The notes beneath the pieces were generated by a model that worked only from the letters and a program-made list of their open reading frames with translations, was not told the DNA's origin and did no database searches. Both the position numbers and the translations under genes were made by a program. A stretch of DNA of 64,000 bases, from contig OX638335.1 in the NCBI GenBank assembly GCA_951812785.1, positions 833,501-897,500 on the forward strand, written 5' to 3'. This DNA is from an uncultured Gammaproteobacteria bacterium. Its GTDB lineage: Bacteria > Pseudomonadota > Gammaproteobacteria > UBA4575. This document shows, in pieces, positions 37,515-50,716 of the stretch (its first letter is position 1; every line of letters starts with the position of its first letter).

Positions 37515-37880
37515 TTAATTTGGCGTTAGCCATTTTTTCATAATCTGATCAACTTCATCAGATTCAGCAGTCGGATTTGGAATGTCCGGAATCGTACCTG
37601 GAATTCCGCTACTTTCTGCTAAGTCTCTACGCATTTTAAGCACGAGTCTTTCTGCTTCCATCACGTTTTCTAAAAATCTATCTGAACTCTGGTCTAAAAA
37701 AAATTCATTTGGGGAACTTGCGAAAGAAATGCTTGCGCATCAACTGTCTCCACCAATCTTTGGAAATCAAGAACATCTTGCTCGAAAAAATTCGTCCATT
37801 TCATGCTGTCGAATGAACCTACCGCAGCATCAATAACATCCCTTTGGTGTATTTTTTATGCGATTTATAGTGTAGAGCAT
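37515..37880 (-). pseudogene. Small accessory protein gene with two one-base frameshifts
   Basis: Starting at ATG 37880 the frame reads MLYTINRIKNTPKG and then needs a shift at a GGG run (near 37832) to continue DVIDAAVGSFDSMKW through VDAQAFLSQVP. At a run of eight T (about 37685, minus strand) it needs a second shift to continue EFFLDQSSDRFLENVMEAER through DQIMKKWLTPN and TAA at 37515. The repaired product would be about 121 residues and is not recognised. It lies between the peptidoglycan-binding gene and the coiled-coil gene on one strand with short gaps, so the three look like one operon. Both shifts sit in homopolymers. Confidence 0.55.
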
Positions 37881-37905
37881 GTTATCTATATTAAATCTTG
37901 CAGTA

Positions 37906-38863
37906 CTAATCTTTATCTTTTTCCTCTCTAATTTCTTTATCGCGCTTTCTCTTCGCTTCTGCAATGTCTACTTTTAACTTTTCTCGCCTTAACTCATTAT
38001 CTTCTCTTTGAGACGCAGCCTCCATCGCAGCGATTCTCTTTTCTTCTTTTTCGATCTCTACTTCATTTCGCTAATTTATTTTTCTCAAAATCAAATTTTT
38101 CTTTTTCTAGATTTTTCTCAAAAGCAAACTTATCTTGTTCTAGTTTTCGATCTTCGATCTCCTTAAATTTTGCAAGAAATTTTTCAGGACCTTGTCTTGC
38201 AGCAATATTAAGTCCAATTGATTTTCTTGCAAAATCAGGATCAATGTTTATCATCTCGATAAGATCACGATCTTCTTTTGCAGATTGCGCATCACCTGAA
38301 TTTTCCGCAGCTTGTGCCTGTCGTTTTAAGAGATTGATCGCAACATCTGGATTTCCCGAGCTGAGCGCAGAATACACTTCGCCCGCTTGGTTAAGTTGCT
38401 CTGCTTGTGCCTCTTCGTTTTTTGCATCAATTTCAGCTTGTTGCGCTTGATTAGCTTCGTCTCGCTCGTTATCAATGACACCCCACGCTTCGTTGATTTG
38501 TGCTTTAAACTTCGGATAGTTGATAACTAATTTCGCAAAGTCTCTTGCGCCCGCATCGGGATTTTCAAACAATGACATTAAATCTTTTTGCATCGCTGCT
38601 TGCTCAGCTTGTGCTTCCTCCGCTTTTTGAGCTTGCTGCGCTCGTTGCTGAGCTTTAACAAGTCCTAAGTTATTGATATAATTTAAAAATTCAGCGTTGT
38701 TCTGTCTGATTCGAGACCCGCCAAGATCGCCTACACCTGGATCAAACATATTCATCTTAAAATCCTCTTCAGCAACAGCATTTCCGAGTACTATGCCACG
38801 ACCCATTGCGATTAAAAATAGCACTTTGATAATTGCTGCTAGTAGTTTCTTGTTGTTATCCAT
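37906..38863 (-). pseudogene. Coiled-coil protein resembling phage DNA-ejection proteins, frameshifted
   Basis: From ATG 38863 (MDNNKK; an in-frame ATG also lies at 38878) the product has a hydrophobic segment that looks like a signal peptide (LLAAIIKVLFLIAMGRGIVL), an Ala/Gln-rich coiled coil, and a block YSALSSGNPDVAINLLKRQA...SGDAQSAKEDRDLIEMINID that recalls internal virion/DNA-transfer proteins of tailed phages. It stops at TGA 38063, but dropping one A at about 38066 continues EVEIEKEEKRIAAMEAASQR to TAG at 37906. The relation to phage is an inference from pattern memory, not a search. The gene is disabled by at least one frameshift. Confidence 0.6.
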
Positions 38864-38878
38864 GATTTGTCTCTGCAT

Positions 38879-39391
38879 TTTTGAGTTATGTGCTTTTGGA
38901 GGTTAAAAGTATCAATACTATTAAGTGTAATTCTTGTTCATGTGAAAGTATAGTAAAGGTCTAATTTCGTAGATTGATGGCTAGCAACGGCGGCGTTAAA
39001 CATTACTTACTGAAGGGTTATGGAAAGCCACTATGTAATATCTTTCCTGCACTTGCATTTAAGTAAGAGTGTAAAACGTCAAGTACTTTTCTGGGGGTCA
39101 AAGTAACCCATTTAAATCATATGCACATATTGGTTGTGTAAGTGGATTTCGTTAACAGGGTCACATCTTTGGTGTTTCAGCGGAGTAGAATTATTGCTTA
39201 GGCGTCATTAAGAACATTTTAAAATTAGAAATAACACTAGCCAATGAGTCAGCGGCTGAGAGGTAGTCCTGTGTGAGCGACGTGTAAACCCAGAGTGCAG
39301 AAATTCAGGGTTAGAGTGCTGAACTTAAAGTTTTACCGGGGGAATTTGGGCAATTGTTTCAAGAGTACAATTAGACACTGATAATTGTTTG
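38879..39391. other. Intergenic region, no gene recognised
   Basis: About 510 bases between the coiled-coil gene and the fatty acid hydroxylase gene have frequent stops in all frames. The promoter of the minus-strand operon should lie at its left end. No repeat, tRNA or IS end was recognised. Confidence 0.5.
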
Positions 39392-40195
39392 CTAACTTGT
39401 TTTGTTCGCAAAAGGAAGTGCTAACATTCCATAGATACGATTCCACTGTCTATCAGAATAGCTACTGCTTAACCCAAGGTTAAATGCCTGCTCAATAGGG
39501 CGCATTGTATAAGACTTAAAAAGTCGGTCCCAAATAGAAAAAACACTTGCATAATTAGAATCGGTTTCGCTTTGAATGTCGGAGTGATGCAGTCGATGCA
39601 TGTGTGGTGTGACAGTGATTATTCGTAATATTTTATCTATCCTTTCGTTTAATTTTATGTTGCTGTGATGAAATAAGGTAATGGGTAATAGCAAAATCTC
39701 GTAGAGAAGTAAGTGGTCTAATTGAAAGCCAATAAGAGGGATAATGCTGATACGAATTAAATTAGAATAAATTATTTCTACTGGATGAAAGCGAAGTCCT
39801 GTACTTGCATCCATGTCTTTGTCAGCATGATGGACTTGATGGAATTTCCATAACCAAGAAATTTGGTGGTTGAGTCGATGCCATATGTACTGCCATAAAT
39901 CTATCAATAATAAGGCTAATAAAAGCGAATAAATGCCAGGTAAGTTCAGTTGATTAAGTAAGCCAACCTGGTTGTTTCCGCTCCAAGTTAGAATGTGCTT
40001 CAGTATGGCGACAAAAAATATTGTCGATATTAACGCATTAATTGTTGCCAGTGTGAGGTTGCGCAGCGAATGCGGTAGATGAAGGTGTCGGTTTTTGAAG
40101 TAGGGCGCGTAATGCTCAGTAGTAAAGAGTATCAAATACACTGCTGCTATAATTAGCAGTTTTATATTTTCTTCATTCAGAGATCCTTCAAGCAT
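39392..40195 (-). CDS. Sterol desaturase / fatty acid hydroxylase family protein
   Basis: A 267-residue membrane di-iron enzyme. It has four or so hydrophobic segments and the histidine clusters of the family: HRLNH, HQVHHADKD and HMHRLHHSD, plus the late NYASVFSIWDRLF block typical of this superfamily. It would hydroxylate or desaturate a lipid in the inner membrane; the substrate is unknown. The frame is complete. It stands alone between the decayed operon and the IS481-type element, whose left end is about 210 bases from its start. Confidence 0.9.
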   Translation of the reverse strand: MLEGSLNEENIKLLIIAAVYLILFTTEHYAPYFKNRHLHLPHSLRNLTLATINALISTIFFVAILKHILTWSGNNQVGLLNQLNLPGIYSLLLALLLIDLWQYIWHRLNHQISWLWKFHQVHHADKDMDASTGLRFHPVEIIYSNLIRISIIPLIGFQLDHLLLYEILLLPITLFHHSNIKLNERIDKILRIITVTPHMHRLHHSDIQSETDSNYASVFSIWDRLFKSYTMRPIEQAFNLGLSSSYSDRQWNRIYGMLALPFANKTS

Positions 40196-40407
40196 GAGTT
40201 ACCTTTCCAGAGTGGATGATAAGGAGTATAGAGGATATTGTTGGTATTGGCGCGTATATCTAAAAGGATATTGAGAACAGCGTGGAAGAAAGTTTGATAA
40301 GGATCGGTAAATTGTTTGTGCCGACATTGCGCAGTTTATTAATAAGCCTTCTAAATTTAATGTGTTGTGATTTGTTAAAGAGAACTTAAAAAATATCTAG
40401 CCTAAGA

Positions 40408-44024
<3,617 letters not shown>

Positions 44025-44039
44025 GAAGATTTAATAGTA

Positions 44040-44231
44040 TTAACTTTGACGAATAAGGGTTAAGAGTACCACGCCTACCAGCATGCTCACTAATCCAAAT
44101 ATGCGCAAAGTTCGATCAGGCATGGTGGCAATGTTTTCCCACAATTTGCGCACTGTGCGAGGGCTGGCGAAAGGTAGTATTCCCTCCAGCACTAGGACCA
44201 GTGCGCAAGCGGCTAGCAGTTCGTTAGCCAT
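44040..44231 (-). CDS. DUF2065 (YjeT-like) small membrane protein
   Basis: A 63-residue protein with two hydrophobic helices (about 5-23 and 44-61) and the family pattern ALVLVLEGILPFASP and RKLWENIATMPDRTLRIFGL. It lies directly after hflC, as yjeT does in E. coli. Function unknown; presumably in the inner membrane near the HflKC complex. Confidence 0.9.
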   Translation of the reverse strand: MANELLAACALVLVLEGILPFASPRTVRKLWENIATMPDRTLRIFGLVSMLVGVVLLTLIRQS

Positions 44232-44251
44232 GGAGAATATTTAGGCGATGA

Positions 44252-45115
44252 CTATTTTGGCTTTGACTGGTTAAAGTACCGGAAAAATTGAGAATCTGGT
44301 TCCAGTACTAAAATGTCATTCTTGCTACTAAAAGTTTGCTTATAAGCAGTCAAACTTTTGGTGAGTGTGTAGAACTCCTGGTCTTTGCCGTATGCTTGAG
44401 CATAGATATTAGCGGCAGTAGCATCACCTTCACCTCGAAGTTGCTCCGATGTTTTGTATGCATTGGCTAGCGTGATTTGACGTTCACGATCAGCGGCTGC
44501 ACGGATTTTTTCGGATGACTCTTTGCCGCGCGCACGAAAGTCTTTTGCCACTCTATCTCGACCTGCACTCATGCGTTGGTAGACGGAGTCACTGATATCA
44601 TCAGTATAATCAATGCGACTGATACGCAAATCGACGATTTCAATGCCTAATTCTTTAGAAATATTGTTCGCTTTGATGACTAGCGCATTCATAATGTCTG
44701 CACGTTCGCCCGACACAGATTCTTTGATTGTGCGCTGAGCAAATTCGTCACGTAATTCATCTTTGGTGATTTGGCTTAGACGGCTATTCGCTCGTTCTTC
44801 TAATCCACCGGTAGCAACAAAGTAATTGCGCACATTGTCTATGCGCCATTTAACGAAAAAGTCGACGTAAACATATTTTTTCTCATTTGTTGGGAATAAA
44901 TCTGGCTGAACATCTAAGGTTAAAATGCGCGAGTCAAATTTTTTCTCGTTATTAATGAAAGGTGTTTTCCAATGCAACCCCGGTTTGATGTCGGCTTCTT
45001 TGATTTCACCAAACTTAAATAGAATGGCGCGTTCGGTTTCGTTAACCGTATATGTGCAAAGGCTAAAGACAATCACTGCCAATACAACAACTGCTATTAA
45101 TAATTTAGAAATCAT
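44252..45115 (-). CDS. hflC: HflC, FtsH-modulating membrane protein
   Basis: HflC with HflK forms a large periplasmic SPFH cage around the protease FtsH. The 287-residue protein starts with a signal-anchor helix (LLIAVVVLAVIVFSLCTYTV), then an SPFH/band-7 domain (NETERAILFKFGEIKEADIK, RISRIDYTDDISDSVYQRM) and a long C-terminal helix rich in Ala/Glu/Arg. ATG at 45115, one base after the hflK stop, is the conserved start; the upstream open frame lies inside hflK. Confidence 0.95.
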   Translation of the reverse strand: MISKLLIAVVVLAVIVFSLCTYTVNETERAILFKFGEIKEADIKPGLHWKTPFINNEKKFDSRILTLDVQPDLFPTNEKKYVYVDFFVKWRIDNVRNYFVATGGLEERANSRLSQITKDELRDEFAQRTIKESVSGERADIMNALVIKANNISKELGIEIVDLRISRIDYTDDISDSVYQRMSAGRDRVAKDFRARGKESSEKIRAAADRERQITLANAYKTSEQLRGEGDATAANIYAQAYGKDQEFYTLTKSLTAYKQTFSSKNDILVLEPDSQFFRYFNQSKPK

Positions 45116-45116
45116 C

Positions 45117-46250
45117 TTATCGTACCTCTCTGCCACGGACAGTGCGTCTTGGGTTGGTGTTGGCAGTTGTGCTGGTAGAACTTGGTGTGCCAAAGTTAAC
45201 GGAGCCTGAAGGGGCGCGATTATTTTGCATGAGTTGATCTAAAGGCAGATACATTAGATTATTGCTTCCTTCTACATCCATCATGATTTTAGTGGTATTT
45301 GAATATACGGCTTGAGTAGCTTCTAAGTAGAGGCGCTCGCGTGTAATGTTGGGTGCTTTCTTGTACTCGGCCAGTAATGCTTCAAATCTTTCTGCTTCAC
45401 CTTCTGCTTTTGAAACAATTGCTTCTTTATAGGCAGTGGCTTCTTCGGTGATTCGTGCGGCTTCACCACGTGACTGAGGCACAATAGTATTTGCGTAGGC
45501 TTCAGCCTCTTCGATATATCTTTCTAAATCCTCACGAGATTTAATTACGTCATCAAATGCATTTTGAACCTGTGCAGGAGGTTGTGTTTTTTCTAAGTTG
45601 AGTGTGGTGACTTCAATGCCAGCATCGTAGCGGTCTAGAATTTCTTGCATTAAGGCTTTGGTGTTTGAAGAAATCACTTCTAGCCCTTCGTATAAAACAA
45701 AGTCGACTGTGCTTTTACCAACCACTTCGCGAATGGCACTTTCCATCGCTTGTTTAACCGTGACTTCTGGAAAGCGTAAATTAAACAAATAATTCGGTGC
45801 ATCTTTAATTCTGAATTGAGCAGCAAGGATTATCTCTACAATGTTCTCATCCTTTGTCAGCATCGTGGTTTGATGTTTGGAGCTACGCACTTGCTGCATG
45901 TCGACGACACGTAGTTCTTCGATCGGATATGGCATGTGCCAGTGTAAGCCGGGATTAGTAAGTTCTTTGTATTTGCCAAATTGCAAAATAACACCTGTTT
46001 CACCATCTGTAATGGTGTAGATGCCTGTCCCTGCCCAAATGAGACCTGCCACGATCAGCGCAAATATGCCGATACCTGCACTTGCGCCACCGGAAGGGGC
46101 TGCGCCCGAGCCGCCGCCTTTGCCTCCAAAAATACCACCGAACTTACGGCTGAGGTTTTGAAAAATCTCATCTAAATCAGGTGGCCCTTGATTATTAGAA
46201 TTGCGATTCCAGGGGTCATCGTTTTTATTACCTGGGCTGTTCCAAGGCAT
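45117..46250 (-). CDS. hflK: HflK, FtsH-modulating membrane protein
   Basis: Partner of HflC in the FtsH-regulating complex. The 377-residue protein has a cytoplasmic N-terminus rich in Asn, Gly and Pro (MPWNSPGNKNDDPWNRNSNN), one membrane helix (about 57-78), and the SPFH domain (GETGVILQFGKYKELTNPGL, EVTTLNLEKTQPPAQVQNAF) followed by a helical region and a Ser/Thr-rich tail. Order hflX-hflK-hflC is that of E. coli. Confidence 0.95.
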   Translation of the reverse strand: MPWNSPGNKNDDPWNRNSNNQGPPDLDEIFQNLSRKFGGIFGGKGGGSGAAPSGGASAGIGIFALIVAGLIWAGTGIYTITDGETGVILQFGKYKELTNPGLHWHMPYPIEELRVVDMQQVRSSKHQTTMLTKDENIVEIILAAQFRIKDAPNYLFNLRFPEVTVKQAMESAIREVVGKSTVDFVLYEGLEVISSNTKALMQEILDRYDAGIEVTTLNLEKTQPPAQVQNAFDDVIKSREDLERYIEEAEAYANTIVPQSRGEAARITEEATAYKEAIVSKAEGEAERFEALLAEYKKAPNITRERLYLEATQAVYSNTTKIMMDVEGSNNLMYLPLDQLMQNNRAPSGSVNFGTPSSTSTTANTNPRRTVRGREVR

Positions 46251-46294
46251 GGAGTTCTCCGATATGAAAAATTTAAAAGGTTAAGGAGCGTATT

Positions 46295-47608
46295 CTATTC
46301 ACTCTGAGCCAAAAAATCAGCCTTATGTTGCGATGATTCCTGATTAGTTTGCTTGTACAGATAAGGTTTAAAGCGATCTTTTAGCGAATTGCTCAAAGAT
46401 GCTTCAATTTCCCATATCCCTTCAGGGTTAAAGGTTTCACTGATCACTGCATTTTGGTTGTAGAGCAGTGTGCGTAATTCAGTCTGGTTTAATGGTAAAT
46501 GTAGAGTGGCCTGGGAGTGTTGGCTTTCGAAATATTGCAGCAGTGCTGAATTCAGCAAATTCATCCCTTGGTCTTTAAGGGCTGATACCCATACACGATT
46601 GATCTGTTTATCTTCTCCAATATCGACATGGGGAATTTGATAAGTTTGATCAATTTTATTGAATACCAATAACTGTGGGCATTCATCGGCACCAATGTGT
46701 TTTAGCACTTGGTTGACCTGTTCTATATGATCGTTACGCAATTCACTGCTGGCATCCACGAGATGTAATAACAAGTCTGCTTCACAGGTTTCTTGCAGTG
46801 TCGCGTGAAATGCATCCACTAAATCATGTGGTAGGTTCTGTATGAATCCCACGGTGTCTGCGAGCACGACGTGTTGATTTTTGCTGAGTTCTAATTTGCG
46901 TAATGTCGGGTCGAGAGTGGCAAATAGTTGATCTGCTTGATAGACATTGGCAGAGGTAACTCTGTTAAAAAGTGTGGATTTACCAGCATTGGTGTAACCC
47001 ACTAAGGCGACTGTCGGCACAGAATTCTTCTTGCGCGCTTGGCGGCCTTGCTCGCGTTGTTTACGCACTTTTTGTAAACGCTTTTCTAAGTGTTTTACTC
47101 GTTGTGCGAGTAAGCGCCTATCCGTTTCCAGTTGAGTTTCGCCAAGACCTCTTAAACCGATTCCACCTTTTTGTCTTTCTAAGTGGGTCCAGCCACGGAC
47201 TAGTCGTGTCGATATGAATTTTAGTTGGGCGAGTTCTACTTGCAGCTTGCCTTCATAAGAACGTGCGCGTTGGGCAAATATATCGAGAATTAAGCCAGTG
47301 CGATCAAGTACTCGGCATTTGCAGGTTTTTTCAATATTACGTTCTTGGCTGGGTGATAATTCATAGTTAAATAATAATAATTCAATTTCTTCGCTTTCTA
47401 CTAATGCAACGAGTTCATCTACTTTCCCATGACCAATAAGAAAGCGTGATTCGGGTTTGGGGCGAGAATAGGTGATGACCTTGATTTCTTGCGCGCCCGC
47501 GGAATGGGTGAGTAAGCGAAATTCTTCGGTGTCTGTGGGGTCTGGTGATTTGCCGAATTCGGGATGGACTAATAACGCGCGTTCGCCAGACTTCGGGCGT
47601 TCAAACAT
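46295..47608 (-). CDS. hflX: Ribosome-rescue GTPase HflX
   Basis: HflX binds the 50S subunit and splits stalled ribosomes under stress. The 437-residue protein has the N-terminal HflX domain (FLIGHGKVDELVAL, NYELSPSQERNIEKTCKCRV, VELAQLKFISTRLVRGWTHL), the coiled linker, and the G domain with P-loop VGYTNAGKSTLFN, DTVGFIQNLPHDLVDAF and NKID. It lies 32 bases after hfq on the same strand. Confidence 0.96.
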   Translation of the reverse strand: MFERPKSGERALLVHPEFGKSPDPTDTEEFRLLTHSAGAQEIKVITYSRPKPESRFLIGHGKVDELVALVESEEIELLLFNYELSPSQERNIEKTCKCRVLDRTGLILDIFAQRARSYEGKLQVELAQLKFISTRLVRGWTHLERQKGGIGLRGLGETQLETDRRLLAQRVKHLEKRLQKVRKQREQGRQARKKNSVPTVALVGYTNAGKSTLFNRVTSANVYQADQLFATLDPTLRKLELSKNQHVVLADTVGFIQNLPHDLVDAFHATLQETCEADLLLHLVDASSELRNDHIEQVNQVLKHIGADECPQLLVFNKIDQTYQIPHVDIGEDKQINRVWVSALKDQGMNLLNSALLQYFESQHSQATLHLPLNQTELRTLLYNQNAVISETFNPEGIWEIEASLSNSLKDRFKPYLYKQTNQESSQHKADFLAQSE

Positions 47609-47640
47609 GCAGTGAAGTTCTCCACCGTATTAGCTGGGCT

Positions 47641-47874
47641 TTATTCTGCTTCGTCACCAAAAGGAATTTTTACCGATTTTGCCGGAACAATAGTTGAGAT
47701 AGCATGTTTATATACCATTTGATTCACTGTGTTTTTTAACACGATAACAAATTGATCAAATGAGTCGATTTGACCTTGCAGTTTGATGCCATTCACTAAA
47801 TAGATAGAGACTGCTACTTTTTCTTTACGCAGCACATTTAGGAAAGGCTCTTGTAATGTTTGCCCTTTTGACAT
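47641..47874 (-). CDS. hfq: RNA chaperone Hfq
   Basis: Hfq is the hexameric Sm-like RNA chaperone for small RNAs. The 77-residue protein has Sm1 ([40 protein letters not shown]) and Sm2 ([14 protein letters not shown]) motifs complete with the proximal-face YKHA. The C-terminal tail is very short. An AGGAG site precedes the ATG. Located between miaA and hflX, the standard position. Confidence 0.98.
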   Translation of the reverse strand: MSKGQTLQEPFLNVLRKEKVAVSIYLVNGIKLQGQIDSFDQFVIVLKNTVNQMVYKHAISTIVPAKSVKIPFGDEAE

Positions 47875-47968
47875 GATATTTGCTCCTAACCTTCGTTATT
47901 ATTTTTATTAAAAGTTGTGCTTGAGCACTGCTAAAAACTGTCATCATGTCGTTAGTTTAGCAGTTAGT

Positions 47969-48940
47969 TCATTGTAATTGGTAAATCATTTGTTGGCTAA
48001 TATGCTCTGCATTTGTTGCGTAAGGATCTATTAGTGTTGTTTCTGGATAATGTCTTAACCAGGTTAGCTGGCGTTTGGCAAGTTGACGGGTGGCGGCAAC
48101 TGCCTGATCGCGCATTTCTTCAAGAGTGATTTCATTTTCCAGATAATTCCACAGCTGTTTGTAACCAATACAACGCATAGAAGGCATTTGTGCAGAAAGA
48201 GACCATTGTTGACGTAATGTTTTTAATTCTTCAATTACACCGGTTTCCAACATGGCATCAAAGCGGCGTGCAATATTTTCATGCAATAGGCTACGATCTT
48301 CTGGGAATAGTCCTAAGTTAATAATTGAGATATCAGATCGGACCGAATTCTTGGCTGCGTGGTATGACGAAAGTTTGGTGCCAGTTAGTTCGAACACCTC
48401 TAGCGCGCGCTGAATTCTTTGCGTGTCGTTATGATGAATTTTGCTGGCAGACTCTGGATCTACTTGCGCTAGTTTTTGGTGCAAGACATGCCAACCTTGC
48501 TGTACACCGATACTATTCATTTGGGTTCTTAGCTTTTCATCTGCTGCGGGCAATTCAGACAAGCCAAACTGTAGAGCGTGGAAATACATAATAGTGCCGC
48601 CCACCAGCAAAGGAATCTTATTGCGAGCATGGATGTCATCAATGAGTGCGTTGGCATCATGGCAAAACTCAGCCACTGAATAACTCTTATCAGGATCTCT
48701 GATATTGATCAAATGATGAGGTGCGGCAGACAGTTCTTGTGTGGACGGTTTGGCGGTGCCGATATTCATGCCACGATAAATCATCGCTGAATCCACACTG
48801 ATAATTTCACACGCCGAATTTTTCACCAATGTAATAGCTAAATTAGTTTTACCACTGGCGGTGGGGCCCATTAAGAAAATAACAGGGGGCTTTCCGTTAG
48901 TACTTAAAAGTTTATTGACCGCGTAAAAATAATTTATCAA
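47969..48940 (-). CDS. miaA: tRNA dimethylallyltransferase MiaA
   Basis: MiaA adds a dimethylallyl group to A37 of tRNAs reading UNN codons. The 323-residue protein has the P-loop GPTASGKTNLAI, the catalytic SVDSAMIYRGMNIGTAKP, HHLINIRDPDKSYSVAEF, VGGTIMYFHAL and the late RCIGYKQLWNYL...ATRQLAKRQLTWLR. The frame overlaps the mutL end by 29 bases, so translation is coupled; a start at an internal codon nearer the P-loop is possible. Confidence 0.95.
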   Translation of the reverse strand: MINYFYAVNKLLSTNGKPPVIFLMGPTASGKTNLAITLVKNSACEIISVDSAMIYRGMNIGTAKPSTQELSAAPHHLINIRDPDKSYSVAEFCHDANALIDDIHARNKIPLLVGGTIMYFHALQFGLSELPAADEKLRTQMNSIGVQQGWHVLHQKLAQVDPESASKIHHNDTQRIQRALEVFELTGTKLSSYHAAKNSVRSDISIINLGLFPEDRSLLHENIARRFDAMLETGVIEELKTLRQQWSLSAQMPSMRCIGYKQLWNYLENEITLEEMRDQAVAATRQLAKRQLTWLRHYPETTLIDPYATNAEHISQQMIYQLQ

Positions 48941-50711
48941 GGTCTGAGATGCTTAGTTGGATCCAAGTGGGACGCCCATGATTGCACTGATTGCTGCGTT
49001 CGGTTTCTTCCATGGATCTGAGTAATGCATTCATTTCATGAATGGTCATGCTGCGATTGGCGCGGACTGATCCGTGACAGGCAATGCTGGAGAGCGTCTC
49101 ATTGCGCAGCTCCTCAACGCGTGTACTCATAGAGTTTTTTTGAATGTCTGCAATTACATCGCGAATCAATTGTGGAATATCAACTGTTGATAATATGCTG
49201 GGTATTGTACGCACAACAATAGAGGTGTCGCCGAGACGATTGATATCGAATCCAAAGGAATCAAATAGCGTGTGCTGATTGTCAATTAGACTCGCCTCAG
49301 AATGAGTGACGGCTATTTGTAGCGGTACCAGCAACTGTTGTCGAACAAGGTTATCGCTTGATTGAGAACTTTTTAATTGTTCATACACAACACGCTCATG
49401 TGCTGCATGCATATCCACTAATACTAGACTATCTTTATTTTGCGCAAGAATATAAATGCCGTGCAATTGAGCAACGGCGTAACCTAGCAATGGGATGTCA
49501 TTTTGTTCGCTTTGGCTATTGGTATTAGTTACTAAAGAAGATTGATAACTAGATTGTGGTTCTGCTACAGCAGACGAATACAATGTCTGGAAGTGACGAT
49601 TCGTACTAGGAGCAGCACTTGTTGGTATATATGATTGAGCGGTTAGTGTGTCCGAGGCGGTGTTTTTAGATAGCTTGTTTAAGTCTCTAGTATCGATAGA
49701 AGACGGACGAATCTCACTAACAGCCTGTTTGATAGTTTGACGAACGAAGTTATGAATCGCACGTGTGTCATGAAAGCGTACTTCATGTTTGGCTGGGTGT
49801 GCATTTACATCCACACTGCTTGGATCGACTTCTAAGAATAATATATATGCAGGATGGCGTCCGTGGTAAAGCACATCTTGAAAAGCGAGTTTTACAGCAT
49901 GGCCAATTGTTTTATCACGTATATGTCTGTTGTTGACGTATTGATACTGTAAGTCTGGCTGGCTTCTTGAAAAAGTAGGTGCTGCAATCCAACCATAAAG
50001 TTTCATACCATCTATTGCTCGTTCAACATAAATAGCATGTTCAACAAATGTTTTGCCGATAAGTTTTTCTAGTCGACTTACTTTGTCATCTATATTCTGT
50101 GCAGCGGGGAGCGAGTAGACGGTCTTCTGGTTGTGACGTAATGTGATTGAAATATGGAAATTTGATAATGCTAGCCGTTTAACGACCAATTCGCTGTGGC
50201 CGTATTCGGTTTTCTCTGTGCGCAAAAATTTCCTGCGCGCTGGAGTATTGTAGAAGATATCGTTAATTTCAACACTAGTACCTTTAGTGTGTGCGGCTGG
50301 TTTAGGCTGTTGATCTAAATTGCCACCTTCGCAACTTATTGCCCAGCCTTGATTAGACTGCTGCGTATTAGAGGTGATAGTAAGCCTGGAAACCGAGGCA
50401 ATGCTTGGCAAGGCTTCCCCGCGAAAGCCTAAACTATGAATGTTCTGCAAATCATCTATGTTTTGTATCTTTGACGTGGCATGTCGCGTTAGTGCAGTGG
50501 CTAACTGATCTTTTTCGATGCTAGTACCGTTATCGCGTATATAAATTCGTTGAATGCCGCCTTTTTCGAGTTCTATTGTGATGTTGCTAGCAGTGGCATC
50601 AATACTGTTTTCAACTAACTCTTTGATTGCCGAAGCAGGTCGCTCAATAACTTCGCCCGCGGCTATTTGGTTAATTAAGTTATCAGGTAATTTTTGAATA
50701 GTTTTGGACAT
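48912..50711 (-). CDS. mutL: DNA mismatch repair protein MutL
   Basis: The 599-residue protein has the N-terminal GHKL ATPase (IAAGEVIERPASAIKELVEN, DNGTSIEKDQL, LGFRGEALPSIASVSRL), the transducer domain, a Ser/Thr-rich linker (about 340-410) and a dimerisation domain. Unlike E. coli MutL, the C-terminal part keeps an endonuclease-type signature: DMHAAHERVVYE fits DQHA-x2-E-x4-E except Met for Gln, and ACHGSVR and CNHGRP blocks follow. It may therefore nick DNA itself, as in MutH-free bacteria (inference). Confidence 0.95.
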   Translation of the reverse strand: MSKTIQKLPDNLINQIAAGEVIERPASAIKELVENSIDATASNITIELEKGGIQRIYIRDNGTSIEKDQLATALTRHATSKIQNIDDLQNIHSLGFRGEALPSIASVSRLTITSNTQQSNQGWAISCEGGNLDQQPKPAAHTKGTSVEINDIFYNTPARRKFLRTEKTEYGHSELVVKRLALSNFHISITLRHNQKTVYSLPAAQNIDDKVSRLEKLIGKTFVEHAIYVERAIDGMKLYGWIAAPTFSRSQPDLQYQYVNNRHIRDKTIGHAVKLAFQDVLYHGRHPAYILFLEVDPSSVDVNAHPAKHEVRFHDTRAIHNFVRQTIKQAVSEIRPSSIDTRDLNKLSKNTASDTLTAQSYIPTSAAPSTNRHFQTLYSSAVAEPQSSYQSSLVTNTNSQSEQNDIPLLGYAVAQLHGIYILAQNKDSLVLVDMHAAHERVVYEQLKSSQSSDNLVRQQLLVPLQIAVTHSEASLIDNQHTLFDSFGFDINRLGDTSIVVRTIPSILSTVDIPQLIRDVIADIQKNSMSTRVEELRNETLSSIACHGSVRANRSMTIHEMNALLRSMEETERSNQCNHGRPTWIQLSISDLDKLFLRGQ

Positions 50712-50716
50712 GATAG

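Noticed and set aside
44925-45209. Plus-strand frames opposite hflC, hflK, rnr, pgi and others
   Set aside because: These are antisense shadows of well-conserved genes, with no ribosome binding sites or family patterns.
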